Assembly: GCA_050084985.1 (NCBI GenBank)
Contig: JBITNC010000002.1
Location: 29,884,001 to 29,948,000 of the forward strand
DNA length: 64,000 bases
Source: Nageia nagi
Lineage: Eukaryota > Pinophyta
Direction: 5' to 3'
The translations under genes and the position numbers were made by a program. Shown here one piece after another: positions 11,941 through 23,690 of this stretch. Each line of letters opens with the position of its first letter. Position 1 is the stretch's first letter. Below the pieces are notes generated by a model. It saw only the letters and a program-made list of their open reading frames with translations, was not told where the DNA came from and made no database searches.

Positions 11941-13739
11941 AATCCTTTTTCAACATCCATCAAAAATTGGTCAAAGAGTAAATGCTTGAAACCATTCCAT
12001 AAGAAAATCATATTGCACATGCAATAATATTTAGATTTTCAAAGGAAAACTATGTTGGAAGGTTAAGGTTAATCCACACTCCAACAAAAGGTCAAAGAGA
12101 ACCATAAATATTCAAAGATCAAATGGATTGGGCATTTGTTAGTAATTCTACACTTTGTACAATTGATAAGCTAGTTGATACATAGGTGCAATGATAAGGC
12201 AGACAGGCATAATCAAGTTTGTAATGATGCCAATTATCATGATTGGCAATCTTCCCTTTGATATTTTCATTGAAATGTAATCCCATGGACATATAATTGT
12301 GAAATGTAGATAGAAATAAAAGATGCATCACTAAAATACCAAGACCCTTGCTCAATTCTTGTAATGTTAAACAATTATAAAAAAGTTACAGAAGTGTTTT
12401 ACATTCCTCTCATTGATGAAGCTAGACAATTATCGAGAAGATTCTAGAGAAAATATCCAACTTCACTTTTGAACCAGAAAGTGCCTGTATACATGTTTAG
12501 ACCTATTCCTTTGGAGAACATATCAAAAAGATTTTGTGTGATCATAAAAATGGGTACAACTCTTATTTTGAGTGAATTTACGATTGAATTATATCATTAT
12601 ACGCAAATTATTATTGATTATTAAGGAAAACCAAGACCAATAGAATGCACATGGTGCCACTAGTAAAGTCTTCATGTCTTATTACAAAATAGTGAGAAGC
12701 TAGATCCAAAAACAAAAGTTGACCCATTTTCTTTTGTGAATCCTATAAATAAGAGTTTGGGTTTGCCTTAAATGTTCACATCTTACAATTATTTTCCTTT
12801 TTAAATTATATAACACTTCTTAACCTCTATTGATTTGTAAGTTTTTATACATATTATTCCTTGAGCCAATTATAACACATTTTTTCCTTCTAACTAATTT
12901 TTAAAACCATTTATTAGGTGCAAGATGGGTTTGCTAAAGACAAGACCACTAACAACTTTCACCTTTCTTGATGATTCATTTTGCAAAGATCACTAAAAAA
13001 CATATTAATAAAATTTAGGTTTGAAAAATACTCTTTTCTAGACCATATCACCTTATTTTGATATAGTTCATAAAAAATTCCAGTCTCTCTCGAAGGTCTA
13101 AATAATGCCTTCTACATAGTATAACACCTTGTTGTGATACAGGTCCTACACAAAATTTAGTTTATCTTAAATCTAGAGATGATGAACTTGAGCATCATAA
13201 GTTCCATTAGACCAGTTTATGTATGTGCCCAAAATGACAATAACCATGCTAAGGATAGGAAAGATGCCTAAAAGGTATGATATTGAATCATCATAAGGGA
13301 AATCAATTTTTGTTCCCACTAGATCAAGAGAATCAATGATATTAACCATGATTAATTCATAGACATAGTTCTGTATCAAAATCTTTTGTGGCATTCTATG
13401 CACATATACTATTTATTTACAATTATAGAGTGACCCATAAGTAGTGGCCCAAACTCAGATAGATCATGGAAAGCTTCCTTAAACAAGATCAACAAATTCA
13501 AAAAAGAAAAAATCAATTGGTATATCTTAAACATGAGAATCTTTTGTACCAATACAACCAATCAGCAGTTCAACACAATTGCAAATAACCCTAACTATTG
13601 GACATATAATACCATTAATATCTTAATGTGAAAAAGTGTATAATCTATTATTCAATCATAAGTGATTATGAACTTAACATAATTATAGTCCAAGTATGCA
13701 TCACTACCTATTAGTGCAATAGCTTATAAAACCATTAAG
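11941..13739. other. No gene recognised
   Basis: AT-rich sequence with only short frames (for example 12119-12355 and 13173-13403, both minus). The second has a hydrophobic run but no recognised motif. No LTR, primer site or tandem repeat was seen. Confidence 0.5.
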
Positions 13740-14856
13740 ATTATAAAATAATTAAAAAAGTTTTGTTATTTATTTTTATTATTTTCTAAATAAATTTTAG
13801 GTTTTTTATTTTCTTATTTAGAAGAATCTTCTATAAATTGTTATTGTGTTTTCAAAATTATTGTAATATTTTTCATGTAATCTTAAAAGATTCTAAAACA
13901 ATGATAAAGGATCATCAAAGTAGTTACGTGGATCATCATAACATTTTTTGAACGCTATGCCAATGTTATTGTCATATTTTTACTTATAATAATAGTTCAA
14001 TCTTTGACTAGAGCATTTTCATTTCTAAAAACTCAAAATTTAAATAAATTAATAGGATGAGAGAATTTCAACCAAAACTCAAAAATGAAGGAATTTTGAC
14101 ACTTTGATAATTTGGTGTCCATTTGGCACCTAATTCAAAGACTTTTTGGCACTTCAATGAGTTTCTCATTGATATTATGAGTGGAAGGATAAAACAAATT
14201 CTTATGATCATTAATAATATTTAAGATAGTAATTAATCACTAATCAAGAAGTTAACTAGAAGGAAGAATCATCATATACAATATGAATTGTCACCTTGAT
14301 AGTGACTCACCACATCTCCTTATAAGACAATATTATATACAAATGACAAAGACAAGCTTTAAGGAACAATGCCCAATTTCTTTATTACCAATAGTTAACT
14401 ATCAAGGATTAAAGGAATAGATCAATCTATAATAGAGGTGTAATACTTTACTATTGTAACAATCTATTTATGAGAATAACCATAATTTGGTGAATTGTAT
14501 CTAATTATTAATTAATATAAATTAAGTTGGAATGTATAATGTATTATTTTAAGGTCTCTTCATGTAATTCACTTAATACTTAAGCGTATCCATAGATACC
14601 TTAAGTATTAAGTGAATATGATAATGTAACGTTTCCTATACTCCATCGCATGAGCATGCCCCTTGGGTAAAAGGGTGAAGCATGTCATGAAATTGTATAT
14701 TGATTAAAAGAATGATCCAAGGGAGGATTTTTTCATATAAATAGAGGCCTCCCCTCTTGGTTATTCACTTGAGTTTTAGCAAAGTTATACCCTAGGATTA
14801 CTAAGATAAGTGAGAAAGAGGTCTTGCAAGAAAGTGTTCTTTGAGAATAAGAAGAT
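13740..14856. repeat. Direct repeat copy 1 (flank plus copia LTR)
   Basis: The stretch from about 13740 aligns over its whole length with 16345-17273, with scattered substitutions and small indels (shared landmarks GATAAAGGATCATCAAAGTA, AAGTTAACTAGAAGGA, AATTTGGTGAATTGTATCTA). The repeat continues across the LTR boundary at 14525 into LTR sequence, so flank and LTR were duplicated together. Confidence 0.8.
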
Positions 14857-15005
14857 ATTATATTAGTCGATGTACTCTCTTCCATGAGAGGAACCAATAT
14901 ACATATGGTATCAATTTTATGAGATCAGATATCTTATGATGTTATGTTATTGATATTTGAGAGAGCCAAGGGATCTTGGTAGAATAAGAATTTGGTCATT
15001 TAGGC
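14525..15005 (+). repeat. Copia LTR (LTR-A), isolated
   Basis: It begins AGTTGGAATGTATAATG (the TG start mutated to AG) and shows the family layout: U3 hairpin at 14567-14617, the CATGAGCATGCCCCTTGGGT segment shared with Cop-A, and TATAAATA at 14736-14743 followed by GAGGCCTCCCCTCTT. The right end is unclear and no primer site follows it, so about 15005 is an estimate. It is the sister of the truncated LTR at 17144. Confidence 0.7.
14567..14617 (+). other. U3 hairpin of LTR-A, perfect 18-bp stem
   Basis: The arm ATTCACTTAATACTTAAG (14567-14584) pairs perfectly with 14600-14617. A single C bulges, then GTATC/GATAC closes a CATA loop. It occupies the same place in the LTR as the hairpins of Cop-A, Cop-D, Cop-E and Cop-F, with different stem bases. 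Confidence 0.8.
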
Positions 15006-16344
15006 TTATTCCATTCAATTTACCCCTCTTATTTTCAAGTTCTCAGTAGTTCATTTATTTTGATTTTAGCATTTTCATTCTTTCTATTACTTTTTCTCAT
15101 TCTCATTTTTATAAAAGAACCCTAATGATCAAAAATACTTGAATCACTAAATCGATCAACAATTTTGTTATTAGGATTCCTGCAAAATAGAGAATTAAGA
15201 TCTTCATGTAATACTAAATTAAATTTACAAGAGAGTATAATTCAAACCATCTATCATATCCATACAAATTTGGTTCCTTAAATAATAAGAATTTGAGAAG
15301 TAGGTTGTTCAGATAATCAAAATCAATGAATTTAAGGTAGCAGATATAATCTTTAACTTTGAAAGCTTTGAAAACTTCTAGTATGAATTTCGCAAATTAT
15401 TTCATCTTTGATTTATAAAGCAACCAAAAATCATCACTTAAATCGTGATCTATAAAGTTAAATGGAATAAATATAACTTACTTCAATTAAATAAATCTCA
15501 ACAATATTGAATTAAAACATTAAACAACTAGGTTTAAACCACCATTGACACTTATAGGACTGAGTTTATCCTCTATAACTAAGTGTCATGGGATGCATGG
15601 AGAGAAATTTTTTATAGAGGTTTAAGAAAGATCTTATATAATCTATCCCATATTTTTAAGTGATATCTAATTAAGCAAGGAGCATCCATTGATGCATTAT
15701 CCTATTGTAATATCCCCATTTTTAACATCTCACTCATTTCAACATCATGATGTATTGATTAGCCTTCAGGAAGTGGGATGCCCTTCTCTATGAGCACTTA
15801 GGAGTAATTTTCAACTATCAGGAGTGATTTCTAGTTGAAGAGGAGCATTCTTGATATTATTGGGATATGATCACATGTAGTTTGATGTAATAGTGTATAT
15901 CCAATAAACCCAAGATGAAATACTCCATATTGAAGTGTATTTTCAGTTTTCAAGGTAGGAATTAAGCATATGGGAAAGTCAGCCATGAAAATAATATTTT
16001 ATCACAAGATAAAGTGAATATATTCATATTTGATGATCAATTTTGTGTATTTATACCTAGAGTATCTTAATTATAAAGCATCATTCAATTATGTGTTTCT
16101 TACTCTTCTTCAAGGAGAAGTTGGATCAGGAGTTTCTCTTCCCTATTATGGAAAAAAACCCATAAGGGAGACCTTGGGGATGAAACCCCCTTAGTTTTGG
16201 AGGGCTTAAGGATGAAAACCCCTAAGCCATTCACTTGAGGATTCATTTAGAGCTTCATTGATACTTCAACATTTGATATTAAGCTTTCTAGGAGTCTTGG
16301 AGTGAAGTGCTCATCTTTAGAAGGCATATTAAAATTTTAAAATT
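15006..16344. other. No gene recognised; possible unrelated LTR remnant
   Basis: No coding frame is recognisable. A TGTAATATCCCC at about 15706 resembles the start of many plant gypsy LTRs, but I found no matching second copy or primer site. Near 16140-16230 there is a short imperfect repeat of AAACCC-CTAAG-like segments. Confidence 0.3.
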
Positions 16345-17273
16345 TATTAAAAAGGCTTAAGAATTCATACAATTAAAAAACTTTGTTCTTTATTTTTATT
16401 ATTTTGTAAATAACTTTTATTTTTTTTATTTTATTATTTAGAGGAATCTTATTTAAATTGTTATAGTGTTTTCAAAATTGTTGTAATATTTTTTATGTAA
16501 TCTTAAAATATTCTAAAATAATGATAAAGGATCATCAAAGTAGTTATGCAAATCATCATAACATATTTTGAAGGCTATACCAATGTTATTGTCATATTTT
16601 TACTTTTCATAATAGTTCAAACTTTGAATAGAGTATTTTAATTTCTAAAAATGCAATATTTAAATACTTTATTAGGAGGAGAGAATTTCAACTAAAACTC
16701 AAAAAGGATGGAATTTTGATAATTTGGTATCCATTTAGCACCTGATTCAAAGACTTTTTGGCTATTCAATGAGTTTCTCATCGATATGATGAGTGGAAGG
16801 ATAAAGTAAATTCTTACAATCATTAGTAAGATTTAAGATAGTAATTAATCATTAATTATTAATCAAGAAGTTAACTAGAAGGATGAATAATGATATATAA
16901 TATGAATTGTCACCTTGATAGTGAATCACCACATCTTCTTATAAGACCAAATTATATACAAATAAAAAAGACAAACTTTAAGGAACAATGCCCAATTGCC
17001 TGATTACCAATGGTTAACTATCAGGGATTAAAGGAATAGATCAAACCATAATAGAGGCATAATATTTTACTATTGTAGCAATCTATTAATAAGAATAACC
17101 ATAATTTGGTGAATTGTATCTAGTTATTCATTAATATAAATTATGTTAGAATGTATAATGCATTATTTTTAAGGTCTCTTTGAGATTACTCACTCAAGTT
17201 TGTAGCAAAGTTATGCTATAGGATTGTTAGAAAGAGGTCTTGTAAGAGAGTGCTATTTGAGAATAAGAAGATT
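16345..17273. repeat. Direct repeat copy 2 (flank plus truncated copia LTR)
   Basis: This is the partner of 13740-14856, offset about 2.6 kb. The flank (16345-17143) is nearly full length. The LTR part is shortened: about 200 bp containing the U3 hairpin and TATA box are missing after GGTCTCTT. Confidence 0.8.
17144..17273 (+). repeat. Internally deleted 5' LTR of Cop-B
   Basis: It starts TGTTAGAATGTATAATGCA, the family LTR start, and jumps from GGTCTCTT to the TTACTCACTCAAG segment that lies downstream of the TATA box in LTR-A. It ends near GAGAATAAGAAG. Without the TATA box this LTR should have no promoter of its own. Confidence 0.7.
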
Positions 17274-18902
17274 TTGGAACTGGCATGCTTTCCTTGAGGA
17301 TGAAACTTGTAACTACAAAAAGGCTTCCTTGCTAATGTAAGTTATTATTTTTTTTAAATTATTTTTTAAAGTTATTATTTGGGGAGATAATTTTTTAAAA
17401 TTACAAGAAGTGGAATTATTAGAATTATTCATTTTAAAAGACAAGTTATCTTCTTTTTAGACAAAGGAAGTTAATGGAAGAATTTTTTTTTTGAAAAACA
17501 TTTAGTGGATATATATTTAAAGGGGGAAGTATTTTTTTTCCTTCCTAAGAAATAATTTTTAATTCTTTACTTAAAAAGGGGGGGAATATTTTTTATAAAC
17601 CCCTATTTTTTTAAGGATTGACAATTGAAGAACTTAAATTATTTTGGAAATTTGTTAAGTGTAAGCAAAGGCTATTCTATGTGAAGCTTTTAAGAAGAGA
17701 GTATGTTTTTCCTTTTATTTCAAAAGTTAAGGGGGGAATTTTTGAACAAGGTATTAGTTTTTTGGTAAAATATTAATTTTTGAGAGGTATTATTATAAAG
17801 GGCGAATTCCAAGTGCATTTTAAGGCAAGCAATGTTTTTTTTCAAAAATTAAAAATGGGGAATCTTGCTAAGTATACTTTTTAAGCATGAAATTTTTGAT
17901 GAGTTAAAGTTTTTAAGTAAAAAGGGGGGACTCTATTGTTACTTAAAAATAATGAACTCATGCAATCTTTTTGTAAAGAGGTCTTATTGGGGTTATGACA
18001 AAATCTATTGGGCACTCTTAGATTTCATTTTGGATGATGTATCATTTGGGCTCTTAGGTTTTAATTTTAGATAATGCATCATTATAAGCACTTTACATTA
18101 TGCACATTTATTTTATATTTTGTAAAATCACAAATATTGAAAGTGCATCCTATAAAATCAACATATTTGCATATTTTATTCCATAACATGACTTGTTTGG
18201 GGAGCCACGAGGGTAAGACAAGGAAGATTGAAGCTTTTAGTCCATCGATCCAAATGGTGTAAAGTCTATACTTTTTAAGTACCCCTAAGTCCTATGTTGG
18301 TATGTCCATAACTCCATATAAGTGGACATGCATGTGTGTAGTGATACCACATGTTTGCACATCCATTTAGAGATTATCTTGATAATCTAGGAATATAACT
18401 TGAAACCTAATCAAGATAATAATTTGGTTGATCTAAGATATATCACATCATTAGAAAATAGCTAGTACTTCTCCTTGTGAGAGTATATTGTTGATCATAG
18501 GGAAACTTATTGAGGATTTGTAGGACTTGGGCACCATCACAGTTTAGATTTCATCACCAAGTGTTACATGTAAGCATCTAGGTGAAAGCCTAACTTTAAA
18601 CAAGAAAATAACCTTAACTCTACCCTCTCTACAACAATGTTACTTGGTTGTGAGAAAATGTTTGATGTATATGATGTGATGAGATTGAAAAATTTTTGCA
18701 CATATGAAATTGATTAATAATTTAACCATGCCTTGTTGATTACCTTTGATTAATTCAACATGTATGGTTAATTAATTAAACAAATTCAACATGTATGATT
18801 GATTGATTAAATTGAACAAACTCAATATGTATGGTTGATTTTAGTTCTCAAATATAACATATTATATTGATTAACATTTTCACCTTCTTTTATAGCAAAT
18901 AG
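17274..18902 (+). other. Leader of Cop-B, putative 5'-UTR intron
   Basis: A possible donor, GCTAAT|GTAAGTTA, lies at 17337. A possible acceptor, TTATAGCAAATAG|GAGAC, lies at 18901-18902, the same CAAATAG|GAGA junction as in Cop-A. The block 18170-18620 (CATGACTTGTTTGGGGAGCC, ATACCACATG, TACTTCTCCTTGTGAGAGTA) is conserved in Cop-A and Cop-F. Homopolymer runs of A and T fill 17340-17830. The open frame at 17865-18262 has no recognised motif. Confidence 0.5.
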
Positions 18903-19830
18903 GAGACTCTTTTTCACCAAAGCACATCCAATATGGTTCCAACTATGATATTTGGGAACTTAAGATGAAAGTAGAGTTCAAGCACAAAAAATATGAAAAA
19001 TCATAAATGAAAACCAAGTTTCTCTAACAAATGAGAAGGCATTTGAGGCTTACAACACAAAAATGAGCTAGCAACCTTTATGATATTTCATGTAGTTTTA
19101 GACGAAATCCTTCTCATGATCTCTTCTTCAAACTCAACAAAGGTAGCTTGAGAAAGGTTGAAGAAAATCTACCTTGACACCTAATTCTCTTAGAGGTTCA
19201 CCATCCTCCAAAAATTATTGCAATCACTTCAAAAAAAATGAAATTTTGGTAATATACTTGAATAAGATTATTGATCTTAGGATCCAACTTGTGGGGTGTG
19301 GCCACAATTGAATCAATGAGTAGTTTATGGTGTTCATCAACCTGCAAAACTCTCTACTAAATTTAGTCACTTTGTGATAGTCATTCAGATGAGGCTCGAT
19401 GAAGAAGAAGTGTTATCCTTGGAAAGTCTTTCAAGGCTTCTCCTGAAATATGTGAAAATCCTTAATAAAAAGTTATTGATCTCCACTCCTAATAAGCATT
19501 ATGTGGTACTAGGACCAACAAAGACTCGCTTAAAAAAGAAATTCAAAAACCAAAAGAATTATTCCCATGATTTGCAAAAGGATTTCAAGAAAGGAGAAAA
19601 CAAATACTAGAATGGCCATGACAAGTCTAGTAAATCCAAATCCAAAGCCAAATTTGATGGTAATTGTAATTTTTATGGCATGTATGGTCCCAATGAATCA
19701 AATTGATACAAGAAAAAGAAAGAACAAGGTGGAAAAGAAACTAAAAAATAAAATAAAAAACTTCAAAGGTAATAAGAAGAATAATTATTCTACTTTTAAT
19801 TGTTATTTTTAGTGCAAGTCTCACAGTTTC
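18903..19830 (+). pseudogene. Cop-B gag (decayed)
   Basis: After the acceptor, the translation resembles the Cop-D gag start (HIQYGSNYDIWEL-like) through KEHPSKY and the region MIVIQMRLDEEEVLSLESLSR (19374 on). The nucleic-acid-binding basic stretch follows (19500-19610). The zinc knuckle near 19655-19695 reads NCNFYGMYGPNESN, with the second cysteine, the histidine and the last cysteine changed. Frameshifts and stops separate the pieces. Gag would form the virus-like particle around the element RNA. Confidence 0.75.
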
Positions 19831-20506
19831 TCGAATGATTGGATTTTTTACTTTAGGTGTATGAATCATATGTATTTTGAAAATAATAAGCTTGGAAAGT
19901 TTCATAAGTATAGAAAAGATGTAGTTGTGATAGGTAATAATTCAATCCTTGAAGTCCAAGGGATTGGGAGTGTGTTGTTGCATGGAAAAGTTCTTAAAAA
20001 TGTGCTCTATGTGCCTAAACTCAGTATGAACCTTCTTTCTATAATTCAAGTTGCAAGTAAAGGATGCTTATTCGAGTTCAACTCACACTCCTAGTGCATG
20101 AAGAAGGGAATTACCATTTTGATGAAAGAATCAATGAAAGATGATCCCTACATTATGGATTAAGTACCAACAAAGATGTGCTTTGATATGAATGTTTGCT
20201 CTAGATGAAATGTTTGGCAACATCAAAGAAGACACCTTAACTACAAAAATATTCAAGTCATGAAAAATCATGAACTTGTGGAAGATTTTCCTTTTATATA
20301 ACCAATATTTAGTCTTTGTGAGAAGTGTATCCTAGGCAAGAAGAATTGATAAAAAAATTAAGAAGGATAAGGCAACAAGGGAAACACAACCTATTTAGCT
20401 TGTGCATTCAAATTTGATGGGTCCATTTCAAATTAATTTGCTTGGAGGAGCATCTTATATCTTGACCTTCATTGATGACTTTAGTAGGATGATATTAGGC
20501 TACTGT
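19831..20506 (+). pseudogene. Cop-B protease and integrase N-terminus (decayed)
   Basis: The piece 19861-20094 covers the region after the protease motif (MNHMYFENNKLGKFHKYRKD, VVVIGNNSILEVQGIGSV, NVLYVPKLSMNLLSIIQVAS). The DSG motif just upstream is destroyed (FRCMNH replaces DSGCTNH). The GAG-pre-integrase and first integrase part follow, with LCEKCILGKKN near 20315, then HSNLMGPFQ near 20408, where the first catalytic aspartate has become asparagine. Copia similarity ends near 20506. Confidence 0.75.
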
Positions 20507-21362
20507 TTGAAATCAAATACCAGTACTACCTACTTTTGCATCTACTAGTACAAACTTTGATTCTAAATTTCAAGAGGAGAAAAGAATAAGACAATTAGAG
20601 GTAACTATTAAGAACCTTACCAATAAGCTCACCCTACAAGAAAGGAAAAATCAAGGTTTCAACTATAGAAGATATAATAACTAGTATCAGCCTAGATTCC
20701 AACCTAGGAATAACCAAGTAGAATAGCCCAATATCTCAAAAGTAATCAATAACACTGTTATGGTAAGTTTTGTAGAGAATGATTCTTTGAGAATTATCAA
20801 ATGGTATCCTCCATGTTTAGGTCCTCACTTCATAGACACATATGTAGTCTATCAACACTAGTATTTGGGTTTGCATTCTAACCAAATGGTGGAACTTGCA
20901 CTAGCTCCTGTTGTTGACCTCACCATGATCAATTTCTAGCTTTCAAGATATGCTGGAGAATAAGCCAACTGTATTCAAACTAAAGCTTCTTCTTTAGTAT
21001 CCCCATAACAACCCCAAGTCACTCAGCAAAATCAATAGCCCATTCCAATGCAACCTGAACCTAAAAGAGCTAAGACTCCTTTGACCCAACCACATAATCA
21101 ACAAAATCAATTTTTGAAAAAATTGGGTTATGTTTCTCACAACCTGAGTAATGTTATCCTTGCAAAAGAAAATTTTTCTGCAACCAAAAAAGAAGTCCCA
21201 AAGAAAGAGAGGCCTAATCCATTAAGATATCCTTTCATTACAGATCATCATAAGGAAAAAGCCACTCAATAATTCAAAACATATCAACCAGCTGAAATAA
21301 GTAAGTTTGTCCCATATGCACCATATAATATTATAGAGAAATTCAAGAAAACTCTTTCTAAA
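20507..21362 (+). pseudogene. Gyp-1 gag C-terminal region (decayed)
   Basis: The translation near 20550-20710 has EEKRIRQLEVTIKNLTNKL, a short coiled-coil-like stretch, followed by an N/Q/R-rich tail (NYRRYNN, YQPRFQPRNN) typical of gypsy gag C-termini. 20800-20900 reads WYPPCLGPHFIDTYVVYQH, and the open piece 21048-21272 is basic and Pro/Gln-rich with LKKLGYVSHNLSN. No intact CCHC knuckle was seen. Stops interrupt the frame. Confidence 0.55.
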
Positions 21363-21851
21363 ATGATCATCTTTGATGCATTAAGGATTCCAGGTCAATT
21401 GGAACTTTTGCAAGAAGCTTTGAAATCAAAGAATAGTAAGAAAAAGGTAAATGAGGGAAATATTATCTTTGCAATATCTGATGATGTCCCTCTAGCTCCC
21501 ATAGGTATGAGGATACCTCCACCTTTCTATCTTTCTCTTAGACTAGAATGTTGGGTTGTTAATAATTGTATGATAGATACCAAAGTTGCTATTACCATTA
21601 TTCCCAAAGCTATTGCAAATGAAATGAAATTATATACTACAAGGTGCAATGATGGTGTCATAAAATTAGATTCTTCTTTTGTATATGTTATTGGTAGTGT
21701 TAAAGGAGCTCCAATAACTCTTAATGTATTCTCTAATATTTATGTCATTCAAGATATTATTATCGTTGATCTTCCACCTCTATTTGGAATCTATTTATCT
21801 AAAGAATTTACTGCCAAATTGGGAGGATACTTAGCTTTAGATTATACATAG
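21363..21851 (+). pseudogene. Gyp-1 protease region
   Basis: The open piece of 162 codons carries LRIPGQLELLQEALK, then CWVVNNCMIDTKVAITIIPK, the place where gypsy elements normally have a D-S/T-G-A active-site triad. Here it reads D-T-K-V-A, so glycine is replaced by lysine and the enzyme is probably inactive. The tail (LSKEFTAKLGGYLALDYT) matches the end of this domain in plant gypsy elements. The frame runs in register into the RNase H at 22056. Confidence 0.6.
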
Positions 21852-22055
21852 TTTCTACTTTCCTTCCAAAATAAACAAGTAAAGATTCTGAATGAGGGTA
21901 CCAAAAGTGTTCATCTCAAGAAGATCACATAACAAAATCGTATGAATGACCCTAAACCTATAGAAGTGCTTAAAAGGGATACACATAGAGAAACATTGCT
22001 AACAATTGAAATTCTTTTAGCAAATGATCTAAATTATTAGGTCATAGATGTTGGT

Positions 22056-22586
22056 ATGGGCAACTATTATTTACATGAAAATGTGCAACCAATATCAGTC
22101 ACAACTGAAAGGGAGCATGAGTTGTGGATAGTGTACTTTGATGGAGCTAAATGTAAATATGGATGTGGAGCTGATGTTATATTCAAATCACCAGAGGAAC
22201 ATATGAGGAGATTTTCATTCAAATTCACATGGATTTGCATAAATAATGTTATTAAATATGAAGCCCTTTATTTAGGGTTATCTAAAGCAATTAATATGGG
22301 CATTAAATATCTAATTGTGCATGGTGATTCAAAATTAATCATAGAGCAAGTTAGAAATAAGATTAGTGCAAAGCATCACTATCTAAAGGCCTATAAGAAT
22401 AGGGTGTGGGATTTAATGAAGTCATTATTGGATATCAATTTTAGATCTATTTCTAGGAAGTACAACCAAATAGCTGATGCACTTGCTAGCAAAGGGACAT
22501 GTTATAATTTTGCTCATTATAAAAGAGAAAACTTTCAAGTTAAAGTTCAATGTAGGCCATCAATTCTTGATGCTTCATATTTTTAG
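22056..22586 (+). pseudogene. Gyp-1 additional RNase H domain, upstream of RT
   Basis: This open piece of 176 codons retains an RNase H fold signature with all four expected acidic residues: D in WIVYFDGAKC, E in VIKYEALYLGL, D in LIVHGDSKLII, and D in QIADALASKG. It resembles the second (archaeal-type) RNase H of dual-RNase H plant gypsy elements. It is in the same frame as the protease region upstream (21363 and 22056 are in register), and the frame continues past TAG at about 22584-22586 towards RT. In described elements this domain normally follows RT-RNase H, so the position is unusual. Confidence 0.7.
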
Positions 22587-23690
22587 CAGGTATTTGAATC
22601 TAATGAGCATATTATGAATTTCCTATTGGATGAAGCAGTAGCTCATACCTTTGGTATTTAAGAATTGCTTAACTACTTCCAAGAGTCAAATGTAATTTAA
22701 CTCAAAAATAATTTCATACCAAAAGGTCTGCTCTCTTTTGAAAGAGAATTGATTCAGAAGATGTTCAGAAAGCCAAATCTTTGGCCATTAAAAAAGATAG
22801 CGATATTGAGTTGTACGTAGAACCCAAAAAATATATAAAGGTTGGATCAAAATATTTTATTGAAGAAAAAAATCATATTTCAAATTTATCATCAGTTTTC
22901 AAAAGCAATTGTTTGGACTTATCATGATCTAAAGACATGTGACAAAAATATCATCTAGCACACTATTGAGCTTTAACCAAAGGCTAAACCATACATGCAA
23001 AAGCAAAGGCTAATCAATTCAAAAATAGAAGAAGCCATGAAATAAGAATTGATTAAATTGCTTGATTCAAAAATTATTTATCCTATTAAGCATTCTTCTT
23101 AGGTTGTAAATCTTGTCCTAGCTAGAAACAAGAGTGGGGATATCATATTATTTGTAGATTTTAGAAATTGGAACCAAGTATCTCTCAAGGATAATTATCC
23201 TTTTCCTCCTATGGAATTAATCCTACATATAGTAGCTAGAGCTTGTTGCTTTTCAATGATTGATGGCTACTTATGGTTCAACCAAATATAGGTAAAGGAT
23301 GAGGATCAATACAAAACTGCATTCACAACCAAATGGGGGATGTTTTATTTTCAAAAAATACACTTTGGTCTTTCTAATGTGGGAGCTACCTTTCAAAGAG
23401 TCATGGACCATCAATTTAGTGATATGATAAATAAGATTATCTTAGTTTATTTGGATGATATCATAGTATTTTCTATGAGTAGAGAAGATCATTTTCAACA
23501 TCTTATACAAGTATTTGAAAAATGTGTGGAGTTTGAAATCTCAATCAATACCAAAAAGTATATTTTCATGGTTAACCAAGGAAAATTACTTGGAGATATT
23601 GTCTTAGAAAAGGGATTGGCAATTGAAATAGATAGAGTGAAAGTTATTGAAGCATTACCACTCCTTTCCAATAATAATGCCTTGTAATCA
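22587..23690 (+). pseudogene. Gyp-1 reverse transcriptase (decayed)
   Basis: From about 22900 the translation shows WTYHDLKTCDKNII, then KPYMQKQRLINSKIEEAMK, then ILFVDFRNWNQVSLKDNYPF, then CCFSMIDGYLWFNQI. The open piece 23340-23687 gives FGLSNVGATFQRVMD and the catalytic YLDDIIVFS. These are the ordered RT blocks of gypsy elements. At least four stops and a probable frameshift near 22800 disable it. Confidence 0.82.

Larger units (their letters stand above)
17144..20506 (+). mobile_element. Cop-B: copia element truncated in integrase
   Basis: LTR remnant, leader (17274-18902), decayed gag (18903-19830), protease and integrase N-terminal region (19831-20506). The sequence stops being copia-like after GATGACTTTAGTAGGATGAT...GGCTAC near 20506, where gypsy sequence begins. 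The rest of pol and the 3' LTR are absent, so the break is a deletion or recombination junction. Confidence 0.8.

Noticed and set aside
15706-16250. Possible gypsy LTR beginning TGTAATATCCCC
   Set aside because: Only the start resembles an LTR; no second copy, primer site or polypurine tract was found in the window, so it is not listed as an element.
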